A stretch of DNA of 64,000 nucleotides. Source: Selaginella tamariscina (lineage: Eukaryota; Streptophyta; Lycopodiopsida; Selaginellales; Selaginellaceae). The stretch is from positions 235,610-299,609 of the forward strand of contig PUQB01000248.1 of assembly GCA_003024785.1 (NCBI GenBank), given 5' to 3'. Each line of letters starts with the position of its first letter. Position 1 is the first letter of the stretch. The position numbers were made by a program, and so were the translations under genes. The notes below the pieces were generated by a model. It was not told the origin of the DNA, ran no database searches, and saw only the letters and a list, made by a program, of their open reading frames with translations. Below are positions 12,367 through 24,540 of this stretch, piece by piece.

Positions 12367-14607
12367 TTAGCTTGTATAAATATGCCTATAAGCTGCACCT
12401 TCCTTCCATGCTTGCACCACTGTTTCGAAATCAAACTCAGCTATTGGCGGACCCTCAATGGAGATCCTCACAAGCTCGTCAACCATCTCCGTCCCCATCT
12501 GGTTTCGAAACTTATTCTTCACCAAGTTGATTCTACTAAACCCACGCTCACATGATGCAGTGTTGCAGCATTGAACCATGCCGACCATTGCCAACTTCAG
12601 CAAGTTGGGATACTTCTTCGTCCAGATACTGTGAGCATAAATCATTCCCCAAACATCCACGAAAGTTTTCCCCTTCCACTCCTCGGAAGCTATTATCTTC
12701 CATAAACTGTACTCTTCAGCCAGCTTTGCTTCATTGATCATCCCTGTGTAGAACTTTCCAAGTTCCTGAACCTCAAACTTACCAAAAGCTTTCAACTCAC
12801 GCACTGATGAAGGTAAGTTGATAGGAGCTAAAAAGTGGAACTTGGAGAGAATACCAGTCGCCTCAGAGTCCTGTAACCTGGTCCTTATACCCTCCAAAAG
12901 ACTAGTGCCAAAGTTCTTTTGAAACTCTAGTACCTCCTCCAAATCTTCTCCGTGAATCGACCTGATCATTTCCACGTCTCTGTATTCGTTTCCCTTAACT
13001 GATGACCTGAGCTCATCCAAAGGACCATTGCGGCGTCCACCATCTGGGATTATAGGATATCCTCTGCTATCCAACTGAAAACCATTCAAATCCACCTGCT
13101 TATCCAAATAGTATACCTGTATCTTGGCCATAGTTGCCTTGCATAAAGGTGCAACACTAGTCACGTCCATAGTCTGTGCTTGAAACTCCAGGTTCAGCTG
13201 ATTTACCACTGCCAAGATATCTCCTAGAAAGTGGAGTGCATAAAGGAACTTGAAACTCCTGAGACGGTCATACAGCTTCCTTGTTTGAGTTGTTCTCCCG
13301 TCCTTAAAAAACTTGAGTAGTGGTTCCAGACACTCACACATCCTGGTAATGGCTCCACCCCTGCTCAACCAACGTGTCTGCTGGATCCGCAACACCTTCA
13401 GCACCTTGAAGTCTAGCTCGTCCTGTAGTGCCTGTAGCTGCTGCAACCTGCTAGAACTCCTTGAGAAAAAACTGGCTACCTTGTTCACCACCTGATCCAC
13501 TTCATCGCAAAGATTATGAACTGCTGGATTCTTGTAGACGTCCTCCACACATAAGTTAGCTCTGTGTGAAAGACAATGTGTGGAGGTCATGAATGGATTG
13601 ACCTCCTTCAACCTTGCTGCAACCCCTGTCCTGTTTCCTGTCATAACATTGCAGCCGTCTGAACCAAACCCCACGAACCTGCTCATATCCAGCCCCCAAT
13701 CCTGCAGTGAAGCTATGGTGGTGTTAAAAATCACCTCTGCAGAACTATTGTTCACCATTGACAAGCCTAAATAGCTTGTCAACACCCTTGCGTCGTGGAT
13801 GTAGGTCACGTAAAAGATGAGGTGTTTACTGGTACTGCATTAACAAATTTAGAACCAAGAATATCACTAATCAGCTTTACCTTATATCCGTGCTCTCATC
13901 TAGCATTATTCCAAAGAATGGGCTAGCTTTAACTTTCTCCAAAATTTGATCTAAGAGCACCTACACAACAAAATTCAGTCAAGGTTTATCATCAGACTTT
14001 AGCTCACCTTGTTGATGAAAGTGATGAAGCGTGAGCAGGCCATCACGTTCTTGTACATGCTAGGAACATAAACTCCGTTCAACTGTTGTAGCTCCAGAAG
14101 CAATGGGTATTTGCGAAGAGGAACAAAACCTTGTGCAATAGCATAAGCAGTCCTAAACAAGCAAATAACTCCCTTCTCTGCTGCCTCTTGTTGCCGATCA
14201 TTTGTAGCTGCCATGGAGGATTGACCGCCAGCTTTCACCTCAGCTATGTAAATGGAATGCTTGTGATCTTTTGTTTGCCCATGAGCATGGAAACTTGAAG
14301 TCTTCATGTTGGTGGAACCTGATGTACCAAATGGATTCTTGCAATTCTTGTTGGCACGGCATATTGAGCAGAAGATCAGTGCTGTAATGCAAGTAGGATT
14401 AGATGAAAAATCAAGAAAATTATTACCATTTTTCTGATCAAAATGCAACCACCGCCATTTTATGACCCATGCAGGTTGCCACTTCCCCCTACGAATTTTC
14501 TTCTCCTTCTCCTCTACTGATGCAGCATCACCTTCTCCCACTTCACATCCCTCCTCAGGCTCAGTCCCCTCCAGGTTGTCCTCATTTACAAAACCTCCTC
14601 TCTCCAC
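12367..14607 (-). CDS. hAT-family transposase
   Basis: Exons on the minus strand: 14607-14008, 13960-13881 and 13834-12367, giving 715 codons in one frame with GT-AG junctions. The N-terminal part has a TTF-type zinc-finger look (CSICRANK and SSFHAHGQTKDHKHS). The RNase H-like catalytic core shows FFGIMLDESTD and GSDGCNVMTG, holding the first two acidic residues. The C-terminal hAT dimerisation region shows CCNTASCERGFSRINLVKNK. The family cuts and pastes its own element. A possible further intron of 45 nt lies inside exon 1: removing the residues from GNNF to CIT would join FDQKN to ALIFC as in relatives, and the piece starts GTAATA and ends ACAG. The start at 14607 is the first Met of the open frame. 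No stop or frameshift was found. Confidence 0.9.
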
Positions 14608-15080
14608 AATGGGGCAAAACTTAACAAAGATTGCTTTGATTGAGCAATGGCTTTTGCAGCAGCCTTGCTCCTACCTGCAGGCACCCTCCCCATTTCCCAG
14701 ACGATCTCCCCACCAAAATCTATGTTCATGCCCACGCCCACGCCCACGTGAACATTGTGAAAGAATATTCTAACTTAGAGCCCACATGAACATTGTGAAA
14801 GAATATTCTAACCTTAGATTAATGACATGGTTTACTTAGTGTAACTATGTTTAATTAGTGTTAACTAAGATTGATGATTATTTATTTAATCTTGTTAATT
14901 AGAATTAATTAAACATAATTAACCATGAAACCCTAATCTTCAAAAGGTTGAATGTACCGGCAGGATTCCTTATAACATCCAAACGTACCGGATCTAGCCT
15001 TATACGAGATTTTTTGCACCGGTCGTATATCCTACTTTGTTTTGTACCGGCAATTCCGGCGGGGTACAAAGGAGCCTCGG

Positions 15081-15096
15081 ACTTTGTTACACACTG
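15081..15096 (-). repeat. hAT right terminal inverted repeat
   Basis: ACTTTGTTACACACTG, the exact inverse of the left end, followed by AAAAGGAC. Confidence 0.93.
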
Positions 15097-15104
15097 AAAA
15101 GGAC

Positions 15105-15381
15105 CCGTATTGAGCCTTAATGTGTGGGCCTTAATAAATCATGTTATTTATTGAATTTATTTAAAATTCAATAAAAAAAATTTATTATATTCTCGTTAAC
15201 AGATTAAATATAAAGAAATTATTAAGTTAAACCCTTATTTTAATTATACTTAATTTATAACGTGTAACAATGTTAAAATTTAAAATACTTTCATTAAATA
15301 AAAACCTTATTATTAACTAATGAATATTCGTCCATTGTTCTTCCTTATCAAACCTCTAGAAACGGAGTTTGACATGTTCTA
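15105..15381. other. Upstream region of ROCO copy R1
   Basis: AT-rich, no ORF. It matches the region upstream of R3 (about 40008-40418), including CCTTATCAAACCTCTAGAA and GACATGTTC before the start. The shared stretch probably holds the promoter and 5' leader. No TATA box can be singled out. Confidence 0.55.
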
Positions 15382-18300
15382 ATGGAGCCATTGCCCGACC
15401 AGGAGCTCAACGATCTGTCACAAGGACGCACTTTTGATCGGATCTTTTGGAACAGCAACAGCAATGTAGTGAAAGTTTATTCAGCTGAGGATGTCGAAGA
15501 TGCACTGTCCAAGCACGAAACAGTAGCGCTCATGTTTGACGAAAACCCCAATCTCACGGATCTCGACAGCACTCCTCTCATAGTCAAGCACCTTGCCTTT
15601 TGTGATCAAGCTGGTATGGTGATTTTATGTATGCATATGCACATAAGATGAAACATCTCGACACACTCTGGATTGGGTATGCCCAGGATTTCAATTGGCT
15701 CCATGAGCTAGACAAGCTCAGATGTCTAAGCATCGGGGTAAGTAAAGACGCTGCTCAGGCTTTTATCACTGCGCTAAGGGATTCAAAGTGTGTTATCGAG
15801 GAGCTTGACACGTGGTCGGATAATGACGAGGTCCTTGGTGCAATTGTGTCCATGACTCTTAAGGAGGCTCTCTATAAGAGGGACATGGGTCAGGAAAGAG
15901 GTTTTCTTGAACCATCTCACTTCTCCAGAGTGTAACATATACGACCTCGAAATTCAATGGGTGATGAGCAGTTACCTTGATCTGGCAAATGTTCTCAGGC
16001 ATCCTGACTGTACATTGCGAAGCTTAAGTATAGGACACCAGGACAAGGAAACTGAAGGGTACAGGCAGTTTCTAGATGCCCTGAAATGTAGCAAACTGCA
16101 ACATTTATCTTTAGAATGTAGGTATGATGATTTTGTTCAAGTGTTGGAGACAACATTGCACGAGGATGATCTAAAGCTCAAATCACTCTTCTTGGATACC
16201 TCTCATCGTCTCGATATGGAGTCGTTGCTCAGTTCCAAGTTGACGCATCTCAGATTGTACATCTACTCCGGCCAGTTCTTGCTCGAGAGCTCGCAACGTT
16301 TTGAGCGAGCTATATCGACTTCAAGGCTGAGACACCTGACTGTCAGTGGAACACATCTGGTGCCGCTTGGAGAACAACGGAAGCTTGTGGATTTCTTGAA
16401 CAGGAATATCGATTGTCCATTGGTGACATTGGACCTTGATCAGTGGAAGTCTGAAGTGTTACACCAAAGCTGTTTGCAAATCTTGAAGCGGAACAAACTC
16501 TATCGAGAAGGAGGTCTTTTAGACGAAGGCCTAACCGCACCTTCAAATGCTAAGCTTTTCATATGTGGAGACACTGGAGTTGGGAAGACAACCATTCGGA
16601 AGAACCTTGCCAGAAGGGTTGGGGTCCCCAGCATTTTTCAGTCATCAAAATCGACTTATGGAATAGAGCTTCAAGCTTTATGCTTTACAGATAAGAAGTT
16701 GATTGTGTGTGACTTAGCTGGCCAATCTGAGTACCATGCATTTCATCACTACTTTGTAAGAGGCAGTGATAAAGATTTGTTTCTCCTCGTTTGTAAGGCT
16801 CCTACAGCTGCAGACGATCCAGCAGAGCTAGAAAAACAACTCAAATATTGGCTGAGATTCATTGTTGCACATCGTTCCTTGTCCCCTCTTCCAATTACTT
16901 TCCGACTAGCGAGAGATCCACAAGTACAACGACGATGAAAGAGTTCGCATGGATTCGATGTAAAGAGGTAATCAAAGATTACTCGCAGTGCATTGACTTT
17001 GGAGATACAGAAAGCATTAGTGTATATGGAATTGTGGCTACAAGTGTCACCCAAGTTAGACAACTCAAAGGAGCATTGGAAAGAGCCTTGGAAGGAGTGT
17101 TGGAGAAGAGACCAAAAGTTCCATCAGTTTGCAATCACATCATGAATCAGTTGAATGCTACACAGCAACCCAAGGTGGTGTCACTTGAGAGTTCAGGTAC
17201 ATGCACAACATGAGAAACTTCAACGATAACCAGTTTAAGGCATGTCTCATGCATCTTCACGATAGTGGAGAACTGGTCTACTTTGAAGATGACACACCAG
17301 ACGAGACACAACAGTTTGTTGTCCTGGATGTTCAGTGGTTCTTGCGAGATGTTATTGGTGTTTTTCTGCCTCGATTAGGAAGGAACTTGAATGACCCACG
17401 ACCTCCGGCAGTGCAGTCCATCAGGAGTGTTCATGCAAAACTCGCAACCAGGTGTGAAGCAACTCACATTCCTTACATACTGTCTTCACTTCAGAAGCTA
17501 GGTGTGGTGCTACCAAACCAGGAGGAAACTCATGTGAAGATCTTGCCTTTGTTGGAAGAAACTCTCCAGCAATGGGAGCAAGAACGTGGGAGGCCCGAGG
17601 TCAGCAGTTACTGTTTCTGGGGAAGGAGATTCGATTGCAAACACTCTGAGACAACAATTCTGCCATCTGGGATCTTCAACATGCTTCAAGTGACACTTGC
17701 AGGTATGTTTTCTCAACATAGGTTGGACAAGGCTGGCTCTACCTGGTGGAGAACAGAATTCATGTGATTGTCAAGATTGGAGGCAGCAGAGGAAGAGTGG
17801 TATGATATGCATTGGGTGATGTACTTGTTCGAATACCATTCGACTGTGAGACGTACCTACTGGAGCATGCCGAGGACCTTTTCCAGCGCGTGAACCTGTG
17901 CATTGCTGAAGTTTGTGGAGCTCCGAACTGGGGATGTCCTGCACTGGAACTGGAAGAGAAAGTCATCAGGCCGCAACAAATCGAGAGCAACTTAAGTTCA
18001 AGCTTTGAGGATGTGTGTCCACTAAATTCACTTGTTGAAGAGCTCAGCATGGATGGTCGCACTTTGCTGTATGAACATACTTGGCCAAGTTTGCAGAGTA
18101 ATCCAATTTATGAGCTCTTGTTGCCGAGTGAACGGGATAAATACTTTGCAGCACAGCAGAGCAACCTGAATGTCATCGGGTCCGAGGTACAAGAGTGTTT
18201 AGATGCAACGACTAGTGACAGTGAGCATAGTACCACGGATGGTACCAGCGAGTTAAGCATTGGTGACAAAGTGAGGCAGATAAGAACTTCAGAAGCCAGG

Positions 18301-18911
18301 ATAACAAGCGAGATTCACAGACTGGAGTTGGTTGTCAAGAAACAAATGGATGCTGTACACATGCAATTAGGTGAGATTCTCTCTAAGCTCATGCTCCATA
18401 TGGACTTTGAGGCACCCAAGTACCCATACATAACAGACGAGAACAACTTCCTCCAGAAGCTGTCTCAATCTGCATTCGGCTCGACTCTGAGGCTTCATTT
18501 CTTATGTGAAAGCCACCGGCGTTGTCATCCAGTGGAGAACCAACGAGGTATAGAAATCACTGTAAGTCCGGAGTGGTTCAAGAAAGCAGCTCCAGTGTTA
18601 GTTCCAGCACTCAGAATTATGTTCTTTGCACTCAAGGTGGTCGCTATTGCGGGTTTTGGTGTTGTCATTCCATCTCCGGCATCTGCATTTCCCAAGGGTC
18701 CCAGGATGGAGCAATTCAAGCAGTAATGGAGGCAGTGTTTGGCAACGTTGATAAACACCTCAAGTCTGGATTTCCGACGAGAGACGAGCTGAAAGAGTTT
18801 CATGAATCTCATGATATGTTTTTGAAGGGAAGGGATCTGGAGCGTGACTTGGGGTTACGTAGGAGAATACAGAATGGGCGGCATGTTTGGCTGTGCCAAC
18901 AACATCAATGA
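15382..18911 (+). pseudogene. ROCO-family LRR-Roc-COR gene R1 (TORNADO1-like), frameshifted
   Basis: Intronless gene for a large Roc-COR GTPase-type protein. An N-terminal leucine-rich-repeat region (LANVLRHPDCTLRSLS and similar) is followed by a Roc domain with P-loop GDTGVGKTT (16567-16593) and switch motif DLAGQSE (16711-16731). A COR-like segment follows (FVVLDVQWFLRDVIGVF), then a conserved C-terminal part with one hydrophobic stretch near IMFFALKVVAIAGFGVVI. LRR plus Roc-COR in a plant points to TORNADO1-like proteins. Lesions against the consensus of R1-R3: deletions near 15620, 15868 and 16885, and single-base losses near 17189 (GAGAAG to GAGAG), 17720 (AGGG to AGG) and 18702 (CCCC to CCC). 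The start at 15382 matches R2 and R3, which have a stop just upstream or no supported earlier Met. Confidence 0.85.
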
Positions 18912-19461
18912 CTGTTATGTATATTTCTGCCTTTCAATAACAAGCTTCTATATTAATATGTATTTACTTGAATCCACGTGTATGTTTGTATGTATATACA
19001 TATAGATGCGTGTGTGTGTGTGTGTATACAAATAAATACACCCGCTCATCAGACACTTGTAACATAAGTAGCAGCTGAAGCTTCATTCATATGAAATGCT
19101 GCAACCCATAGATCCAAACTGGCTCCTGTTGAGATTGTTGAGTTCTGGAGATTTCATCTTGAGGCAGATGTAATAAGATGTATAATATTATAATATTATA
19201 ATAATATATTATTACATATATACATTCTAATATGCAGATGTAATATGCATATACATATTTGGAATCGACGTATGTATGTATGTATAGCTACATCTTACAT
19301 GTATCTGTATGTATACTTTCAGTGAACTCGAGATTTACACTTTGTGATCTATTACTTTACACGCAACCACACGTAGACTTATACGGGATCGAGTTGCGTG
19401 TGTGTATAGACACATACTGTATATGAAATGAAATGATATTTAATAATGAGCATATAACCAT
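18912..19461. other. 3' flank of ROCO R1
   Basis: No gene seen. It contains AATAAATACACCCGC about 120 bp after the stop, a possible polyadenylation signal kept in all three units, and TA/GT-rich DNA. Confidence 0.5.
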
Positions 19462-19562
19462 ATCAGTCTTGGTTCTCAACGTTTGATCTCCGTAGTGAAG
19501 GATGACGTATGGATCCTGTTTCGACATCCATCATGTGTCCTTCAGATTCTTCCCACCAACGA
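19462..19562 (-). pseudogene. C2-domain exon, unit 1 copy, with stop
   Basis: Minus-strand exon preceded by an acceptor TCTAG, encoding GGKNLKDT-stop-WMSKQDPYVILHYGDQ, the calcium-binding loop region of a C2 domain as in small plant C2 proteins. The intact copy at 44572-44672 has E (GAA) where this one has TGA. No other exon of the gene was found nearby. Confidence 0.65.
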
Positions 19563-20422
19563 CTAGACAAAGACAAAGCAAAATTAATGAACGGATTAAT
19601 TAAACAATAGTGCATGTTTGCTACTTTAACATGTGTATACAATAATGTGTATCAAAAGGTATATACATATAACATACCACCAACCAATCAAATGCAGAAA
19701 AAAGTGAAGAAGAAAAATTCAATGTGCTTGAATAGAATGATAATGTTGACTTGACTTGTTGTCGTTAATCGTAAGAATTAACAGCAAGGTATATTTGTTT
19801 GTAATGGTGCAATTTTTTTCCCGTGTGTTGCATTTTTCTAGTTGCGTGTGTAGAACCACTTCGTTTCCCGTCTTTGTCTTCCCTCTCTCAATCTCCTTTT
19901 TTCTGGAACGCTTTCACAGTCCAACCCCCCTTTTATATTAATGGTAATTAATTAAAATTTAATTAAAAATTAAGAAAAACATTTATTTAAAAACAAATTT
20001 ATATTAACAAATCATGTATACAAATGAAATCTGAAGGTCTTTTTAATTTATATGCATATAAAATTATTCAAATAATTAAGTTAATTAATTGTCATTAAGG
20101 AAGACAGGTTAGATTATGAAAACTCCTTATTGCCTTCAAGTCCATAATATGCTACAAAACTTCTTCCGTTTTTTTAAACTAACAACGACAATATAAAACG
20201 AAGACAATAAGTTAAGGTTTAATACACATTATTAAAACTTTTTAATATCATTATTTAATGAAGTCCGACGAGAATATTCTCAAGGAATTCTTTTCATGAA
20301 TTCCATATATTATGTATTATGTATGTATGTATCATTTATGCCATTTTAAATCTTCATGTTATTCTTTTCTTTATCAAGTTCAAATAGAAATGATGATGAT
20401 GATGATGATGATATATACTTAC

Positions 20423-22012
20423 CGGAAACTGATAGCTTGAGTTGAAGAGTGTCTAAGTTTGACAAAGGCAGGTCGTAGAATTCAAGAGCGCACACACCCG
20501 TTCGATTCTCTGAATGTTTCTTCTTGATATGTAGAGTTTCTTGTCATTCTTCAACTGTTCATTCCATTCCTTAAGAAGTTGTCATCCTTAACAATAAAAA
20601 TCAATAAAATTAATAAATACTGAAGCTATATGAATAATATATAGAACTAGTAAAATGACATTCTTAAGTTAATATAAATTTTAAATATATAAAGCATACC
20701 TCAAGTGGAATAATATTGCCAAATAACTGATATATGTCAGTTAGAAAGATGGAACTCTGATCATAGTTTCTGTTCCTCCCAGGATACTGAAATAATACAG
20801 TTAAATATAAAATAACCTCGTCAATTTTATATATGCTTATGTAATTAATTATAATAGATAAAGTAGTTAAATAATATATATACAGTTTGTACCTCAATCA
20901 TATATAATACTGTTATGCAAAAAAAATAAAAAATAACACACACATATACATTATTGTATGTACATACAAGAGTATATTGTTAAGTATTGCTACGTAAGCT
21001 ATTCAAGTACATTATATGTGTTAATTGTCATTCGTAATTACAAGTTATGTGTTCTTGAAGAGAGCAGTACATATATATCGGTCGTCATGTGTGTGCGAGG
21101 TTCTGTATCGCAATATATAAAAACAGTATACACGACGTGTCTCTGTCAATGTCGTATGTTTTTACAATAACCAGAGAGAGACAGAGAGACTTGTAGTATA
21201 CTATAACAGAAAGTATTACTGACGAGATGAAAGCAGTACAGAATACAAATACACATATGTTATTATACGTAGCTATATTACATATATACACACATAGACA
21301 GGCGCACACACATAAACACGCGTATCGTTCTCCTAAAGGTGTAGTAGCACTATATCAATGTGTCTGTACTATGTGTGTATACACATTAGGCATGTGCATA
21401 CACACACACAGAGTCACGCACACGTACCGCTCTCCCAAAGGGGTAATCCAGATCACGTCAATCGCAGACTTAAACCTCTCTTACTCCAATCCTCCACTTC
21501 AATAACAAAGGCTTATGCTTCTCTGCAATCTACATTGCACTAAAAGCATTAAACATACTCTAAGAATTGATAGGATATAACATATAAATATTATAATTAT
21601 GTAAGCTATAACTTAAGTATCATAATTATTAAAAACTGATAATACTGTTCTTATGTACTCCTTTTACAGATTCCATGGAATACAAAAACGAAAATAGCGG
21701 TTGTTTCATGCTGCTTCAAAAGTTCATGTGTGTGCGTGCGTGTGTGGGTGGAAGGAGCTACAGCGAGATGTAAAATAACACACACACACACACACACAGA
21801 GTGAGTGTTCAAACTGTAAAGTACATATGAATTAAAAACCATAGTCATATGCCTATTTAAGTGTTATATATTAGCTATAAAAAATTTATGTATAACATTC
21901 TTATGTCATTTTACATTTACCTCTCGTAATGCTTCAACAACAGCTGTGGATTCGATAGTTGCTGGATCATCTTCCAATTCTAACTCAGTACCTGAAAATG
22001 TATAATATGCTG

Positions 22013-22059
<47 letters not shown>

Positions 22060-22320
22060 ACTGTTTAAATTGGAAGTTACTCACGAGGACAGAAGCATTC
22101 TTCAGAGGTAGTAAACTTAACAGCAACATCCTTTCAAAACCCAAAAATCATATGTGTGTGTGGTGTGGTGTGTGTTACTATGTGTATATAATAATGTGTA
22201 CATATATGAAAGGAGCTCACCTAGTTTTTCTATCTCTATGAACTTCACCCAATCCCCTAAGACGAAAGTACTAATAAAGTGTGCTTTGTGTGTGTGTGGT
22301 AAATGTGTATTAGTAGTATA
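20423..22320 (-). pseudogene. AAA-ATPase-like gene fragment A1 (no ATPase core)
   Basis: Minus-strand exons in order: a GDWVKFIE segment (about 22220-22275), VAVKFTTSEECFCPR (about 22085-22130), GTELELEDDPATIESTAVVE (about 21918-21992), a short piece near 21425-21480, TDIYQLFGNIIPLE (about 20699-20790) and EQLKNDKKLYISRRNIQRIE...DLPLSNLDTLQLK (20423-20589). From memory, the order matches the region upstream of the AAA core in plant AAA proteins of the At3g19740/At1g50140 type. No Walker A or B motif is present, and both ends are missing. On its right it is fused to SPB1 sequence at about 22320. Confidence 0.6.
22013..22059. repeat. (CT)n(CA)n microsatellite in A1
   Basis: CT tract followed by CA tract, with a counterpart at 46695-46738 in A3. 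Confidence 0.9.
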
Positions 22321-23171
22321 AAATTGTAAAATTAACAAGCCTTTCATGAAAGAGGAGGTGCGTACCATGTTTATATATGCGTATATGTATGTGTGTGGAT
22401 TTTTATTAGTTATAGTTGTGTAGATATACGTTTGTCTATATTTCTATATAGTTCTGATCGACATATAACATTGGTTTTAATAGAATATTTCAAATGGTGT
22501 TCTATAAATGTAACTGTATGTGCGTGTGTGTGTGAGGTCTATTTGACATGTGATATGCACTCAACCACTGCAATTTTTGTTATCTAGTTAACTAACCTCC
22601 CTACCTGGTTATCATATATATAAAGAATACCTCTGTGGTAGAGTCATGCATACATATAGACAAGATATATAGTTATGATATATCATATCTATATTTATGA
22701 TATATACGATATGTGTGTATGTTGATTTGTATGTGTGTGTAGGTCCTGGCTATGAAGGCACAGTTCAAGGCCATAGATGCAAGGCCAGTGAAGAAAGTGG
22801 CAAAAGCAAAGGCATGTAAGAAGAGGAGAGTAATGAAGAGAATGGAGCAGGCCAAGAGCAAAGTTGCTGCCATTGCTGACCAGCCCGATATCTCTAACAA
22901 GTCCAAAAACAGGTCTGTGCGTGCGTGTGGCTTTTATATCATATTTGTGTGTATTATTTTAGGAAAATTCTCTAAATATATATGTGTAATGCAGCAGCCA
23001 GTATAAAGAAGCCCAAACCCAAACGTGAGGTCGAAGTTGCAAAGAAGGGAAAGGCAACGTGCTTGTGGACCGTCGGATGCTCGTTCAAGGGGTAGTGGTA
23101 AACCCGGTAAGGGGGTAAAACTGGTGGTAAACCTGGAAAGGGCAGGAAGCCGGGTAAGAACTGATGGTTTA
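22321..23171 (+). pseudogene. SPB1: SPB1-like copy S2, only 3' exons
   Basis: Begins in the exon end encoding KINKPFMKEEV, joined directly to AAA-fragment DNA. Then exon 22743-22913 ([18 protein letters not shown] through [11 protein letters not shown]) and a damaged last exon (about 22993-23164) with IKKPKPKREVEVAKK and a glycine/lysine-rich tail ending KPGRKPGKN-like before TGA. The last exon has internal deletions and a shift. It cannot encode a methyltransferase. Confidence 0.85.
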
Positions 23172-24540
23172 CGAATTATAATAATTAATTATAATATATT
23201 TATTTTCTTACTTTATATAATTACATGTATATATTCTTTATATAGACTATTTACATATGTTTTTGAAGTGTGGCTATAAACCTGGCAGGATGGTTTCTAT
23301 ATTATTATAATTATATATATTAATTTATTTATATATACATATAAAAAGGTGTATACACATGATAATAAATGACATAGCTACATTTTTTAATAAAGACACA
23401 TTTTGTCATTTTTAATAAGATTAATAAAATGTAAAAAACTATAATGAGTTAAGCAGAGTTTCCTTTATTAAGATATATATATATATATATAGCTTCAACA
23501 AAGTTTTCAAAATTATGAAAGCAATGTGAACCATGCGGCTTGGAAACTTTATAAAAGTTTTTAAAATGAAACTAAAATTATTTAAAGAACTTCATATAAC
23601 ATTTAAAAATCTTTAACATAAATTTTAACAAAAAAATTTTATTTTTAATTATTTATTTAAAACTTATTATTTTATTAGTAATTACTATAATCTTGTAAAT
23701 AACTATAATATACATGGTTAAAGGACAATGTTTTGGAGTTAAATACTATGACTTCTGAATATGATATATGGATGTATATATGTGAGCTATGAATATTGCC
23801 ATATAGAATTTACTATTTAAAAATTTAAAAAAATCATCAATAAGATATAATTAAATTATCTGAAAAATTGTGTTTATAATTAAATAGTCCTGGTTGATGA
23901 TATAATTTTATAAAAGGAATTTTTTTTATGTTTTATAGAATAAATTTAACTCAAATGTAAATTATAGCATACCATATATAATATAATAACTTTCATATAA
24001 TATTTAAAAATCTTTAATAAATTTTAACTAAGAAATGATTATCATTAATTATTTATTTAAAATTTATTATTTTAAGCAGAACAGAATGATATGAATTTAT
24101 ATATATATATATATATATATAGAATGAAACAAAATAAATCTACTTTATAAATAAGAAAATGCTAGTAATTATTATAATCTTATAAATATCTATAATACAT
24201 GTTTAAAGGACAGTGTTTTAAAGTGAAATACTACGACTTCTGAATACGATATTGTAAGTGAACCATTGATTAATATTAAAACTTGAACAAACAAGAAAGG
24301 TAAATTAAATTAGGAAGAAAAGAATGAAATAGTTACTAAATATTTGCATTAATAAAAGGATTTGTATTTAGATTATAGAAACCCTTTATTATATTATCTG
24401 ATAGAAAGTATATTTTATAGAATCTTTATAGGGCCAAAATGTACATTTTACATAACTTTGTGAAACTTTCGATGTGAATTTTAAATAAATTCAAAAGGGA
24501 AATGACTTAATTTATTGAGAACAGAGTTTGACATGTTCTA
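23172..24540. other. AT-rich spacer between SPB1 and ROCO, unit 2
   Basis: No gene. Collinear with 6290-7090 and 38700-39900, and it lacks the inserts found in unit 1. The GGACAGTGTTTT motif occurs near 23724 and again near 24210. Confidence 0.75.

Larger units (their letters stand above)
12197..15096 (-). mobile_element. Complete hAT DNA transposon
   Basis: A 2.9-kb element with 16-bp perfect terminal inverted repeats starting CAGTGTGTAACAAAGT, flanked by a perfect 8-bp target duplication AAAAGGAC (12189-12196 and 15097-15104), the size made by hAT transposases. Units 2 and 3 lack it: there the flanking ATTCAAAAGG runs on without the insert. Both ends carry copies of GTACCGGCA-like motifs (12222, 12272, 14954, 14985, 15016, 15044), the subterminal repeats expected for transposase binding. 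It carries one transposase gene without a disabling lesion that I can see, so it may be autonomous or recently active. Confidence 0.93.
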
